From: Ureibacillus yapensis
GTDB taxonomy: Bacteria; Bacillota; Bacilli; Bacillales_A; Planococcaceae
Direction: 5' to 3'
Length of the DNA: 64,000 bases
Assembly: GCF_003515775.1 (NCBI RefSeq)
Contig: NZ_QWEI01000001.1
Coordinates: 228,106 to 292,105 of the forward strand
Shown: piece after piece, positions 44,916 through 53,827 of the stretch
How the letters are laid out: the number at the start of each line of letters is the position of its first letter
Position numbering within the stretch: the stretch's first letter is position 1
Position numbers and translations under genes: made by a program
The notes under the pieces: model-generated
What the model saw: the letters and a program-made list of their open reading frames with translations, nothing else
Told to the model about the DNA's origin: nothing
The model's database searches: none

Positions 44916-45291
44916 AGTAACAACTCCTTAAAAACTGTTTTTCTATCTTTTTTTCCATCATTAAGTTTAACACGAACATTTTCCATAAACTATCGAAAAA
45001 AAGGCAATCTCATGAATTTCAGACCTTTGACGGAAAACATAGCGTGAACGGTAGATTCCATCGAATTTCATTTATTAGCATACTACCTTTTAATGGAGAT
45101 ATTTTGTAGCAATTCTTACTCTTGTACCTCCTCTACCACTATACCTTTTCCACATTATTACTTTAGACCTTTTTCATTCGAAAGAAAATTAAACATTTAT
45201 ACCTAAAAACAACCAAATACCCATTTAATTTTTACCACTTATTTGTTAAAATATTAGGAAATAATGGATATCAATAAATGGGGTTATTACA
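44916..45291. other. Divergent intergenic region between korA and the serine protease gene
   Basis: This 376-bp stretch contains no supportable gene. The right half is AT-rich, and TTGTTAAAAT about 40 nt before the protease start may include its -10 box. I see no clear operator, riboswitch or strong inverted repeat. Confidence 0.5.
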
Positions 45292-46497
45292 ATGTATTGT
45301 TCAAATTGCGGATCTAAATTAGAGGACAACGCACAATTTTGTTCCTCTTGCGGACAGCAAAAAAATAGAAAGAAAAGTTCGGCAAGAATCTGGTTAATTA
45401 TCGGGATTTTTGCAACTTTACTAACAGCAGGAGCTGTGGGTATCGGAATTTTCCAGGTTCTTTCCCACCCTGCAGAAATTGCAAAACAGGAAGCAGAATC
45501 CAAACCGCAACAAGCTGCCGAGGCTGTAAAGAAAGTTTTCACACCTGCAACAAGCAACTCGAAGCAAGCCGAAAAAGAAAAAACGCAAATTATTAAAGAA
45601 TCGATGCCAAAAGTATTCACGGTTCTGACAGCAGAAGGGCTGGGTTCCGGTTTTCTGTATGAAAAAGGCGGCTATATTGTCACCAATGCGCATGTTGTGG
45701 CCGGTTATACAGATGTAATCGTCAAAAACCATAATGGTCAGGAATCTCCGGCACGGGTCGTCGGGATTTCCATTTACTCGGATGTGGCACTGTTAAAAGC
45801 TGAAAACTACGCCCAATCCTCGCCTTTCTCCCTTGAACTTGAACAATCGGAAATTGGCTCGGAAGTAATTGCAATCGGAAGTCCCCAAGGGCTTGAAAAC
45901 TCCGCTTCCATTGGCTATTTAACAGGAACGGACCGAGATGTCGAATATGATTTTGTATATGAGGCACTTTACCAAATCGATGCGCAGATTGACCTAGGAA
46001 GCAGCGGCGGCCCTCTACTTGATGGAAAAACAGGAAAAGTGATTGGCATTAATTCTTTGCTTTACACACCAAAAAATACAAGTTTCGGATTCTCAATTCC
46101 CTTATATACAGTCGCCGAACTCATTAACAGCTGGATTTCAAATCCGATGAATGAAACGGAAGTTGCAACTGCCTTTAATTCTAATGACGAATTCCTCTAT
46201 TCGGATCCTTCCGCTGAAGAAGAAGCTTATTCTGATGAATACGAAGAATTCTGGAATAATTATTATGAAAATTATTCTTCAAATGAAAATCAGTATGAAG
46301 ATTCTTATGGTGCAGAAGAGTATTCATATGAAAAAGAGATTTCGACCGAGGATCAATCTTATTCAGAGGAAAATTGGGAGTCCTACGAATTCAGCTATGA
46401 TGAGGAAACTTTAACGAATTTCATTTTATCTTTCCGCGATTACTATGAAGAGGCCTTGTACTTCGAAGATTTTTATTACATTCAGGATATGCTGTAA
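45292..46497 (+). CDS. Zinc-ribbon, membrane-anchored trypsin-like serine protease, cut by an in-frame stop
   Basis: The 401-residue reading frame has an N-terminal zinc ribbon (CSNCGSKLEDNAQFCSSCG), a membrane helix (~34-56), and a DegP-like protease. The catalytic residues are His in VTNAHVVAG, Asp in SDVALLKAE and Ser in DLGSSGGPLLDG. An acidic Tyr/Ser/Glu-rich linker (~300-365) leads to the start of another domain (TLTNFILSFRDYYEEAL). The frame stops at TAA 46495-46497, but coding sequence clearly continues in the same frame to 46755. The protease core is intact, so the truncated protein could still be active; the cytoplasmic ribbon plus outside protease layout suggests envelope surveillance. 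Confidence 0.85.
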   Translation: MYCSNCGSKLEDNAQFCSSCGQQKNRKKSSARIWLIIGIFATLLTAGAVGIGIFQVLSHPAEIAKQEAESKPQQAAEAVKKVFTPATSNSKQAEKEKTQIIKESMPKVFTVLTAEGLGSGFLYEKGGYIVTNAHVVAGYTDVIVKNHNGQESPARVVGISIYSDVALLKAENYAQSSPFSLELEQSEIGSEVIAIGSPQGLENSASIGYLTGTDRDVEYDFVYEALYQIDAQIDLGSSGGPLLDGKTGKVIGINSLLYTPKNTSFGFSIPLYTVAELINSWISNPMNETEVATAFNSNDEFLYSDPSAEEEAYSDEYEEFWNNYYENYSSNENQYEDSYGAEEYSYEKEISTEDQSYSEENWESYEFSYDEETLTNFILSFRDYYEEALYFEDFYYIQDML

Positions 46498-46755
46498 CCT
46501 GGAAGCAATGCTTATATTGACTTAGAAGAGTATGTTTCCGAGATTGCGGGTCAAGGCTTTCAATTCGACTTTACATCAAATACAGTTACCAATGTGGAAA
46601 TATTTGAAGATTATGCAATCGTCTCCACAAACGAGCAATTTGACTTTTATAATGCAGCTAACGAACATAAGTACTATGACAGATACAAAGATTACACCGT
46701 TATCTTAACGGAAGAAGGTACTTACCAAATAACAGAGATCAATATAAATGAATAA
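46498..46755 (+). pseudogene. Severed C-terminal domain of the serine protease gene, in frame after the premature stop
   Basis: Directly after the TAA the same frame reads PGSNAYIDLEEYVSEIAG and continues to FYNAANEHKYYDRYKDYT, VILTEEGTYQITEI and a stop at 46755, with no further interruption (85 sense codons). The pattern (PGS-AY..L, then a YYD..YTV strand) resembles the C-terminal domain of TcaA-like zinc-ribbon proteins. It has no start codon with a ribosome site of its own. A single base change (for example AAA, CAA or GAA to TAA) would explain the break. Confidence 0.8.
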
Positions 46756-46768
46756 GACTCTTAAATAG

Positions 46769-46797
46769 GCGGCCAGAAATACTGGACCGCTTTTTTT
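46769..46797 (+). terminator. Terminator of the full-length protease gene
   Basis: GCGGCCAG pairs with CTGG-A-CCGC and is followed by seven T. Its position after 46755, not after the premature stop, supports the longer original gene. Confidence 0.88.
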
Positions 46798-46803
46798 ATG
46801 CAT

Positions 46804-46847
46804 AAAAAAAGCCCTTCAAACCAGCTCTCGCCAATTCATCAGGGCTT
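46804..46847 (-). terminator. Terminator of spoVS
   Basis: AAGCCCT (46809-46815) pairs with AGGGCTT (46841-46847); the minus-strand RNA ends in seven T. Confidence 0.8.
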
Positions 46848-46858
46848 ACAGAACGCAC

Positions 46859-47125
46859 TTATCGAGTTCTTTTTTCAACAAGCAATTTTAATGCCGTCCG
46901 ATCTTCACCGGCAATGGTAATATCCGCAAACGCCGGTGCACAAATTAAGTCCGTGCCACTTGGTGCGACGAAACCGCGCGCAATTGCAACTGCTTTTACT
47001 GCCTGATTTAATGCACCCGCACCTACAGCTTGCATTTCCGCATACCCTTGCTCTCGGATAACAGCAACAAGCGCACCTGCGACAGAATTTGGATTAGAGC
47101 GAGATGATACTTTTAATGAATCCAC
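46859..47125 (-). CDS. spoVS: Stage V sporulation protein S
   Basis: The 88-residue protein is nearly identical in plan to Bacillus SpoVS (LKVSSRSNPNSVAGALVAVI, AVGAGALNQAVKAVAIARGF, VAPSGTDLICAPAF), an Alba-like protein affecting sporulation and septation. The start is GTG at 47125, 7 nt after GGGGAGG; the frame extends 16 codons upstream without family similarity. An inverted repeat at 47161-47196 lies in its promoter/leader region. Confidence 0.96.
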   Translation of the reverse strand: MDSLKVSSRSNPNSVAGALVAVIREQGYAEMQAVGAGALNQAVKAVAIARGFVAPSGTDLICAPAFADITIAGEDRTALKLLVEKRTR

Positions 47126-47160
47126 ATTTATTCCTCCCCATGTAGCTTTATTAGTAAATG

Positions 47161-47196
47161 TTGAATGAAGCATTCTATATTTGGGCGTTCATTCAA
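47161..47196. repeat. 9-bp perfect inverted repeat upstream of spoVS
   Basis: TTGAATGAA (47161-47169) and TTCATTCAA (47188-47196) are exact reverse complements 18 nt apart, 36 nt before the GTG start. It may be an operator; no regulator is suggested by the sequence. Confidence 0.5.
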
Positions 47197-47320
47197 AGGA
47201 CTTCAACTTAGTGTCCGTATCACATTTTATGTTGGGAAAGAACAAATTAGAATCGGATAATGTCCATATTGTCAGGGAAAGCCAATTATTTTTAAGTTAC
47301 ACTTGAAACGGCGTTTCCCT

Positions 47321-48205
47321 TCATTTCACAAGATCAATATTGGTCACATCAAACGGATTTTTCACCGCTTCTTTTGCGGCAAGTTTCGCCAAATAGGCTT
47401 GTTTATCTGTAATTTCAGCGGGCTTAAAGTTTACCTCTTTAAAAATGTCTTTGTGATATGGTTTTGCCAAAAATGTTTCGAACAAAACCATTCCACCGAT
47501 GTAGTCGCCAAGAGGACCCAAATGGTAGCCATCTGCCGTTAATTCATCGCCAAATCGGTTTAACGTCGCATGCGTACGGGCATTTTGAATAGCGGTGCCT
47601 GTTGGAAGAATAACCGAAATCGAAGGCTCCTTCATCGCTTGCAAGGAAGTAGAAACAATAGAACGATACATGTTCCACTGATTTTTTCCGTAATAAGGGA
47701 AAGATTTATGAGACGAATCTTTGGCATAAGCCCAAGTCATATGTATGGCCAATTGTGCGTTCGGATTTTTTTGGTGCAAGCCAATATAGTCGATCAAATT
47801 TCCCAAATAAGGTTGATAGGTCCGGTAAAGTCCCGATTTTCCTGAAGTTTGCTGCAGGGTTATGTAATCCCAGTTTTCATCAGCCAACCCATCTTTTAAA
47901 GAAATATTATGAAGAGTTCTAGCCTGAGATTCCCCATTAAAAATAACCTTTTTTTCATAATGATAGGCTTTGTTGGATTGGGAGGCCTGCTTCCAATGAC
48001 CTTCCAGCGATTCGCCGCTGCGGTATAAATTCCCGACAATCACATCCACGCCTGCGGAGGCAGCAATCTCATCGATGTAAGTTTGAATATCTTGGGAAAA
48101 AGAATTGCCGATCGATAAAATCTTGATGGGCTCAGAATTTTCGGCATATGCCGGCTTGAAAAAAACACATATAAAGACAAGCGACAATAAAAGGATTCTG
48201 TACAA
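47321..48205 (-). CDS. Secreted DUF4886 / SGNH-hydrolase-like protein
   Basis: The 294-residue protein has a signal peptide (YRILLLSLVFICVFF, cleaved after a PAYA-like site) and an SGNH-like fold: block I is ILSIGNSFSQDIQ, and the C-terminal Asp/His block is LTADGYHLGPLGDYIGG. The central WDYITLQQTSGKSG is typical of DUF4886. It probably is an extracellular esterase acting on a carbohydrate ester; the substrate is unknown. I choose the TTG at 48205, 6 nt after AGGTG; a GTG at 48214 overlaps the ribosome site. It is inserted between spoVS and ymdB, which are usually adjacent in Bacillus. Confidence 0.82.
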   Translation of the reverse strand: MYRILLLSLVFICVFFKPAYAENSEPIKILSIGNSFSQDIQTYIDEIAASAGVDVIVGNLYRSGESLEGHWKQASQSNKAYHYEKKVIFNGESQARTLHNISLKDGLADENWDYITLQQTSGKSGLYRTYQPYLGNLIDYIGLHQKNPNAQLAIHMTWAYAKDSSHKSFPYYGKNQWNMYRSIVSTSLQAMKEPSISVILPTGTAIQNARTHATLNRFGDELTADGYHLGPLGDYIGGMVLFETFLAKPYHKDIFKEVNFKPAEITDKQAYLAKLAAKEAVKNPFDVTNIDLVK

Positions 48206-48267
48206 AAATTTCACCTCCGCTTTTTATATTAACCCTAACTTGCTTTTTCAAACCTAAAGCGACTGCA

Positions 48268-48306
48268 TAAAAAAATGGCCAAATCAGTATTTTTTGATTT
48301 GGCCAT
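48268..48306 (-). terminator. Terminator of ymdB
   Basis: ATGGCCAAATCA (48275-48286) pairs with TGATTTGGCCAT (48295-48306), with a T-run on the minus strand. Confidence 0.88.
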
Positions 48307-48316
48307 ACGCTTATAT

Positions 48317-49114
48317 TTACGCCATGAATGGGTAATCGTGATTTATATAAATCCGCTCGCATCGCAACGCTTTTCCTGTTTTATCGTCAATCTCAACAAA
48401 GAAGCCGCTCAACACTTCCCGGCCTTCTTTCGGCACTTCAAAGCGAGATGGCATGTTCGTCTGGAATTTGTAGATGACGCTTTCTTTTTTCATTCCCAAG
48501 ATTTCATCATATGGTCCTGTCATTCCAACGTCCGTGATATAGGCTGTACCCTTAGGATAGATACGTGCGTCTGCCGTTTGGACATGCGTATGCGTCCCGA
48601 CAACTGCGGAAACGCGTCCGTCCAAATGCCAGCCCAAAGCGATTTTTTCACTCGTCACTTCGGCGTGGAAATCAACGAAAACAAGCGGCGATATTTTACG
48701 AGCCTCTTCCACCAAGCGATCCGCATAGGCGAATGGATCTTCATGAGGCGGCAAGAAGACGCGCCCATGTAAATTAATAACCGATAATGTCACACCATTT
48801 TTCGAAATTTGCACCATACCTTTCCCGGGTGCTTCCTCTGAAAAATTTGCTGGACGAATCAAGTAATCCGCTTCATCGATAAATTCGAATATATCCTTAT
48901 TATCCCACGTATGATTTCCCATCGTGATGACATCGACGCCCACTTGCAGAAGCTGTTGGTAAATCTTTTGGGTAATGCCGCGCCCAGCAGCTGCATTTTC
49001 ACCATTGGCAATTACTACGTCCGCCGCATACTTTTTCTTTAAACGCGGCAAATATTTCTCGACCGCTTCCCGACCGATCGATCCCACAATATCCCCGATA
49101 AAAATTACTTTCAT
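48317..49114 (-). CDS. ymdB: Metallophosphoesterase YmdB
   Basis: The 265-residue protein is a TIGR00282-type phosphoesterase: FIGDIVGSIGREAV, IANGENAAAGRGIT, MGNHTWDN, VDFHAEVTSEKIA and VGTHTHVQTADARI supply the dinuclear metal ligands. In B. subtilis YmdB is a phosphodiesterase of 2',3'-cyclic nucleotides that affects biofilm and motility decisions. The start is the ATG at 49114, 8 nt after AAAGAGTGAT. A promoter candidate lies at 49158-49186. Confidence 0.95.
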   Translation of the reverse strand: MKVIFIGDIVGSIGREAVEKYLPRLKKKYAADVVIANGENAAAGRGITQKIYQQLLQVGVDVITMGNHTWDNKDIFEFIDEADYLIRPANFSEEAPGKGMVQISKNGVTLSVINLHGRVFLPPHEDPFAYADRLVEEARKISPLVFVDFHAEVTSEKIALGWHLDGRVSAVVGTHTHVQTADARIYPKGTAYITDVGMTGPYDEILGMKKESVIYKFQTNMPSRFEVPKEGREVLSGFFVEIDDKTGKALRCERIYINHDYPFMA

Positions 49115-49157
49115 GAACACTATCACTCTTTCTCACAATTTCAAAACTAGTCATTTC

Positions 49158-49186
49158 ATTCTACCATGTTCCGAGACGATTGTCGC
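49158..49186 (-). promoter_or_regulatory. Candidate ymdB promoter
   Basis: On the minus strand GCGACA (49181-49186) and TAGAAT (49158-49163) are 17 nt apart, about 44 nt before the ymdB ATG. The -35 is weak. Confidence 0.45.
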
Positions 49187-49198
49187 AACATAATAAAA

Positions 49199-49226
49199 TC
49201 ACTAGCGCAATTGTCGCAACTAGTGA
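49199..49226 (-). terminator. Terminator-like inverted repeat upstream of ymdB
   Basis: TCACTAG (49199-49205) pairs with CTAGTGA (49220-49226), and the minus-strand RNA continues TTTTATTATG. It lies in the 313-bp pgcA-ymdB gap, just ahead of the ymdB promoter candidate, and could stop read-through from pgcA. Confidence 0.5.
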
Positions 49227-49354
49227 CTGGTTTGGTGAAATATACTTGACATAATTTTAATCCATCCAAATATCGACATCCACAAAGGAATGGATAGTAA
49301 AAATGCAACAAAAATCCCTTTTAAAAAGTTCCCTTCAGATTCCAAGCATAATCA

Positions 49355-49394
49355 AACCCTTTTTCCCTCATTGTGGCCATTGGGAAAAAGGGTT
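49355..49394 (-). terminator. Terminator-like hairpin after pgcA
   Basis: AACCCTTTTTCCC (49355-49367) and GGGAAAAAGGGTT (49382-49394) form a perfect 13-bp stem. There is no extra T-run on the minus strand, so efficiency is uncertain. Confidence 0.6.
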
Positions 49395-49439
49395 ATTCAT
49401 ATATGAAGTCGGATAAGTTAAACGACGATTTGTTGTCTT

Positions 49440-51128
49440 TTAAAGAATGTCCGATTTCATTTCTTCCAATAAACGATTTGCTTCTTCGTCAGACTCTGCC
49501 ACTACGCCAAAATAATATTTGCATTTCGGTTCGGTTCCAGAAGGGCGAATGGCTACCCAGGCTTCGTTTTCCAATACAATTTTTATTACGTTTTCTTTTG
49601 GCAGCGTCAATTCTTCCGTTATGCCATCCGCCAATGTAACCATGCCCGTTAAGTAATCTTCCACCCGGGCAACCGGAATTTTCGCTATTTCCGAAGGAGG
49701 GTTTTCTCGGTAATTATTTAAAATAACTTTCATTTGCTCCTGGCCATCTTTTCCTTCGAACACTTGGGAAACAAGCGCTTCTTTATGGTAGCCATATTCT
49801 TCAAATAAATTGTTCAATGCATCCAGTAAACTCTCACCTTTTGTCGCATAGTAGGCAGCCATTTCCGCCACTTTCAAGGCAACCTGCACGGCATCTTTAT
49901 CGCGCGCAAAGCTTTTGATCAAATAGCCATAGCTTTCTTCATAGCCGAATAGGAAAGAATATTGCTGCGATTTTTCATATTCTTCGATTTTTTCAGCGAT
50001 ATATTTGAAGCCTGTTAGTGTATTTACGGTAGCAATATTATGGTGCGCGGCAATTTTTGCACCAAGTTCAGCCGTTACAATCGTTTTAATCATCACGCCA
50101 TTTGAAGGCAATGTTCCATTTTGTAGATTTGTCTGCAAAATATAATGCAAAAGCAATGCGCCAAGTTGGTTGCCTGATAGCAAGGTATAGGCATCTCCAT
50201 TACGCACGGCAACTCCGAGTCGGTCTGCATCAGGGTCGGTTGCCAGCAACAAATCCGCGCCTACACGCTCCCCAAGCTCCATTGCCAACTGAAACGCTGC
50301 CTGCTCCTCCGGGTTTGGGTAGGAAACCGTTGGAAACGCACCGTCCTGCACGGCTTGCTCCTCTACCACATGGACATTGGTAAATCCAAATTGCTTCAAG
50401 CCTGAAACAACAGGCACCAATCCAGCACCATGCAAAGACGTATAAATGATTTTCATCGCAGTATCGATTTGTTCATTTTCTTTTAACGTGAGGAGATTCT
50501 TCAAGTAGAGAGCATCCAATTCCTCCAGAATCCACTTGACCAAGCCTTGCTTTTCCAGTTCCGAAATTTCAGCTACTCCAATTTCAAAAATATCCTCGAT
50601 AGTTTCCATCCCATCCACAATTGCTTTTGCCGCAGAAGGAACTAGCTGTGCCCCATCTTCCCCATACACCTTGAATCCGTTGTATTGTTTTGGATTGTGG
50701 CTGGCTGTAATCACCACGCCAGAAAACGCATTTAATTCACGAACGGTGAAAGAGAGCTGTGGCGTTGGGCGCGGTTCCTTATAAATATATGAGGTAATCC
50801 CATGTGCCCCTAATACTCTCGCCGTCTCCACCGCAAATTCCTGTGAAAAATGCCGAGTATCATACGCCAGCACAACACCGCGGCTTTTAGCTTCTTCTCC
50901 ACATTCTTCAATATACCGTGCCAGCCCCTCGGCAACACGGCGAATCGTAAAAATATTCATACGGTTTGTTCCGGCACCCAGCACGCCGCGCATACCACCG
51001 GTGCCGAAAGCTACGTATTGGTAGAAGCGGTCTTCTATTTCATGGTGGTTGTCTGCAATTGAATTTAATTCCTCTTTCAAATCTTCTGGCAAGTAGTTCG
51101 ATACCCACTTTGTATAAACCTTTTCCAT
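49440..51128 (-). CDS. pgcA: Alpha-phosphoglucomutase / phosphomannomutase
   Basis: The 562-residue protein has the four-domain PGM/PMM layout: active serine loop GVVITASHNPKQYNGFK, metal loop ATDPDADRLGVAV, sugar loop FGYEESYGYLI and phosphate loop RPSGTEPKCKYYFGV. It interconverts glucose-6-phosphate and glucose-1-phosphate, feeding the UDP-glucose route used by the polysaccharide cluster next door. The start is the ATG at 51128 after GGAAGG; the frame is open to 51173 without support. Confidence 0.95.
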   Translation of the reverse strand: MEKVYTKWVSNYLPEDLKEELNSIADNHHEIEDRFYQYVAFGTGGMRGVLGAGTNRMNIFTIRRVAEGLARYIEECGEEAKSRGVVLAYDTRHFSQEFAVETARVLGAHGITSYIYKEPRPTPQLSFTVRELNAFSGVVITASHNPKQYNGFKVYGEDGAQLVPSAAKAIVDGMETIEDIFEIGVAEISELEKQGLVKWILEELDALYLKNLLTLKENEQIDTAMKIIYTSLHGAGLVPVVSGLKQFGFTNVHVVEEQAVQDGAFPTVSYPNPEEQAAFQLAMELGERVGADLLLATDPDADRLGVAVRNGDAYTLLSGNQLGALLLHYILQTNLQNGTLPSNGVMIKTIVTAELGAKIAAHHNIATVNTLTGFKYIAEKIEEYEKSQQYSFLFGYEESYGYLIKSFARDKDAVQVALKVAEMAAYYATKGESLLDALNNLFEEYGYHKEALVSQVFEGKDGQEQMKVILNNYRENPPSEIAKIPVARVEDYLTGMVTLADGITEELTLPKENVIKIVLENEAWVAIRPSGTEPKCKYYFGVVAESDEEANRLLEEMKSDIL

Positions 51129-51321
51129 AAAGCACCTTCCTTGATTCTCTGCAATAATTACTCTGGTAAACATTCCATTATTTAGTATAAACCATATTGC
51201 TGATTGACACTGCCAATTCAGTTATGTAATTTATAATTTTATATAGTTCTCAAAATTGTAGTATATTTTGAGGTTGCCGGGGATATAAAGAAAGAGCTCA
51301 TGTGAGTTCCATCTAAACAAT

Positions 51322-52020
51322 TTAATAGGAATAATAATAATACTGACCTTTTGGCATTTTATAGTTATTTAAAACTACTCCAATAATTTTGGCATTTGAA
51401 GATAGGAGTATTTCTTCAGATTTCAAAAACCTTTCTTTTTTAGTTACACCAGAATTAACAACTAACAATGTCCCATCACATTTATTTCCCAATATTTGAG
51501 AATCCGACATCGATAGAAGAGGAGGCGCATCAAAAATAATGATGTCGTATTTTTCTTTAACCTCTTTTAAAAAATGATTCATATTTTTTGATAAAAGCAA
51601 TTCGGATGGATTGGGAGGAATCGTACCGCTTGGAAGAAGATTTAATCCTACAATTGGCGATTCTTGCACCGTATCTAACAAAGAGAATTTACCTAACAAT
51701 ATATGGGAGAAACCCATTGTATTTTGGATGTTAAAAGTATAATGCAACGTAGGCTTCCGTAAATCAGCATCCACCAATAATACTCTTCTCCCTTCTTGAG
51801 CAAACACAATTGCTAGGTTTGCTGCATTTGTTGACTTTCCTTCTCCCGGAGTGGAAGAAGTGACGAGGATGGTTTTTAGTTCTTGATCAGGCATAGAGAA
51901 ATTAATGTTGGCACGGATTGTTCGAAATTGTTCAGAAACAAATGAATTTGAATCTGAAAGTGTAACCAGCCTGCGTGGCATCTTGGCAAGGTTTACCTTC
52001 CGTTCCTTCTTTTTAAACAG
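51322..52020 (-). CDS. CpsD/CapB-type tyrosine kinase (BY-kinase), probable CTG start
   Basis: The protein has Walker A (STPGEGKSTNA), Walker A' (VLLVDADLRKP) and Walker B (IIIFDAPPLL) and ends in a tyrosine cluster (GQYYYYSY), the autophosphorylation tail. It pairs with the membrane activator encoded just upstream and controls polysaccharide chain length and export. The ATG at 51981 lacks a ribosome site. CTG at 52020 sits 7 nt after a perfect GAGGAGG and adds a basic N-terminus (LFKKKERKVNLAK) typical of the family, giving 232 residues and an 8-nt overlap with the upstream gene. No ATG, GTG or TTG lies between the upstream stop and that CTG. Confidence 0.9.
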   Translation of the reverse strand: MFKKKERKVNLAKMPRRLVTLSDSNSFVSEQFRTIRANINFSMPDQELKTILVTSSTPGEGKSTNAANLAIVFAQEGRRVLLVDADLRKPTLHYTFNIQNTMGFSHILLGKFSLLDTVQESPIVGLNLLPSGTIPPNPSELLLSKNMNHFLKEVKEKYDIIIFDAPPLLSMSDSQILGNKCDGTLLVVNSGVTKKERFLKSEEILLSSNAKIIGVVLNNYKMPKGQYYYYSY

Positions 52021-52738
52021 ATTTATTCCTCCTCGTTAACTTTTCCGAAGCTTGGATTTTTTCTGCTTCAAAAGAACTGATAACTCCAATTATGGGAATC
52101 TTGGAGATAGCTTCTATATCGTTTTCATCCTTGATGGTCGTATCTATAACTTCTATTAAAAATACCAGTCCAATTCCTAGCAACAGACCTATCATGGCCG
52201 ATATGGCAATGTTTAGCGATTTATTTGGTTTTACTGGTTTTGGATCATCACTTAAATTGGCACTTGATAAAATATTGATATTATCCACGCTCATCAAAGT
52301 GGGGATTTCCTCTTTAAAGACATCGGCAACCTTATTAGCAAGTTTTGCAGCTTTTTTTGCATTTGGATCTTCGACAAAAATATTAACAACTTTTGAGTTT
52401 TCTTCATTAGACACTGTAATCTGTTCAGACAAAGCAGCAGATGTTAAATTCAATTTCAGCTCTTCAATTACCTTGTTTAAAATGGCTGGACTTTTAATAA
52501 TAACATTGTACGTATCGATTAATTGTAAATCGGCTTCACTCTCTGCCCAAGACAAAGCCGGTTCATCTGTATTTTTTTGATTCACCAAAATTTGTGTCTG
52601 TGCTTGATAGATTTCAGGAAGAAAAAAATAATTAACCCCTGCAGTGATTCCCGTAATGACTGCAAACACGCTAATAATGAGGAAGAGTCTTTTTTTAATT
52701 ACTTTCATTATTTCCTGAAGACTGTTTTTTTCTTTCAT
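52013..52738 (-). CDS. Chain-length determinant / kinase activator (YveK/CapA family)
   Basis: The 241-residue protein has two membrane helices (~18-37 and ~173-193) flanking an extracytoplasmic Wzz-type domain (NYFFLPEIYQAQTQILV). The segment SDDPKPVKPNKSLNIAISAM carries the Pro-rich motif before the second helix. The short cytoplasmic tail activates the BY-kinase. GGGAGG precedes the ATG. It is the kinase's immediate upstream partner. Confidence 0.9.
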   Translation of the reverse strand: MKEKNSLQEIMKVIKKRLFLIISVFAVITGITAGVNYFFLPEIYQAQTQILVNQKNTDEPALSWAESEADLQLIDTYNVIIKSPAILNKVIEELKLNLTSAALSEQITVSNEENSKVVNIFVEDPNAKKAAKLANKVADVFKEEIPTLMSVDNINILSSANLSDDPKPVKPNKSLNIAISAMIGLLLGIGLVFLIEVIDTTIKDENDIEAISKIPIIGVISSFEAEKIQASEKLTRRNKSV

Positions 52739-52855
52739 TCATTAAGCCTCCCAGCTGAAAAATAAAGAATAAAGCTGATTCTTGCTAATATGATTTACCA
52801 CTATTCTTTTAGGAAGGATTTTTTTGACTTTCCTCACCATTATTCTTTTATTGGG

Positions 52856-53827
52856 TCAATATTTTTGATTTCGATGCCACTTCCAAGCACTTTGTATGAT
52901 TTGCTCTAAATTTCGCTCCGCTTCCCAACCAAGCTCTCTCTTTATCTTTTCGGCAGATGCCACAAGACGGCCAGGGTCTCCTGCACGTCTTTCACAATAA
53001 ACAACATCAGCCTTTAATCCCGTCACTTGTTCGCAGGTTTCAATTACTTCTTTCACAGAAAATCCTTGACCATTACCTAAATTATAAACTGCTGACTTGT
53101 TCCACCCATTCAGCAATGAGTGCAATGCGGAAATATGTGCTTTAGCCAGATCGGTTACATGGATATAATCCCGAATACAAGTACCATCCGGTGTATCGTA
53201 ATCTGTACCAAATACAGATATATTTTTTCTCAATCCAGCTAAGTGTTGTAGGATAAGCGGGATGAGATGTGTTTCTGGTACATGCTTTTCTCCAATTTCA
53301 CCCGACTCATGGGCACCAGCAGCATTAAAATATCTTAAAATCGTATACTTCATTTCATATGCACTTGCGTAATCAGCAAGAATCTCTTCAATCATAAGTT
53401 TTGATTTACCATAAGGATTAATTGGATTGGCAGGTATCGTTTCATCGATCAGTTCTACATTTGGGATTCCGTAAGTTGCTGCAGTAGAGGAAAAAATAAA
53501 ATTTTTCACGTTATGTTTTAACATCGCATTTAATAGATTGAGTGTAGAGCCTACATTATTTTCATAATATTTTTGTGGATCTAGAACTGATTCCCCTACT
53601 AAACTATAAGCAGCAAAATGCATTACTGATTTAATGGGATAATTTTTGAACACAGTTTTTAAAACGAAGGGATCTCCAATATCTCCATGAATGAATAAAG
53701 CTTTCTGATCGATGGCCTCACGATGGCCGGTTATTAGATTGTCTAGTACTAATACATCCTCTTCCATGACCAGGTCCTTGACAAGATGGCTCCCGATATA
53801 ACCTGCTCCACCAACCACTAGAATCAT
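52856..53827 (-). CDS. galE: UDP-glucose 4-epimerase
   Basis: The 323-residue SDR protein has the NAD loop GGAGYIGSHLV, the catalytic pair Ser in FSSTAATYG and YGKSK, and the C-terminal NLGNGQGFSVKEV segment. It interconverts UDP-glucose and UDP-galactose (or the N-acetyl forms), giving precursors for the polysaccharide. AGGAG lies before the ATG. Confidence 0.94.
   Translation of the reverse strand: MILVVGGAGYIGSHLVKDLVMEEDVLVLDNLITGHREAIDQKALFIHGDIGDPFVLKTVFKNYPIKSVMHFAAYSLVGESVLDPQKYYENNVGSTLNLLNAMLKHNVKNFIFSSTAATYGIPNVELIDETIPANPINPYGKSKLMIEEILADYASAYEMKYTILRYFNAAGAHESGEIGEKHVPETHLIPLILQHLAGLRKNISVFGTDYDTPDGTCIRDYIHVTDLAKAHISALHSLLNGWNKSAVYNLGNGQGFSVKEVIETCEQVTGLKADVVYCERRAGDPGRLVASAEKIKRELGWEAERNLEQIIQSAWKWHRNQKY

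Noticed and set aside
49181-49221. Duplicate TTGCGACAAT motif upstream of ymdB as a further 21-bp array
   Set aside because: There are only two copies 31 bp apart, which does not match the 21-bp period; it is treated as part of a hairpin and promoter.
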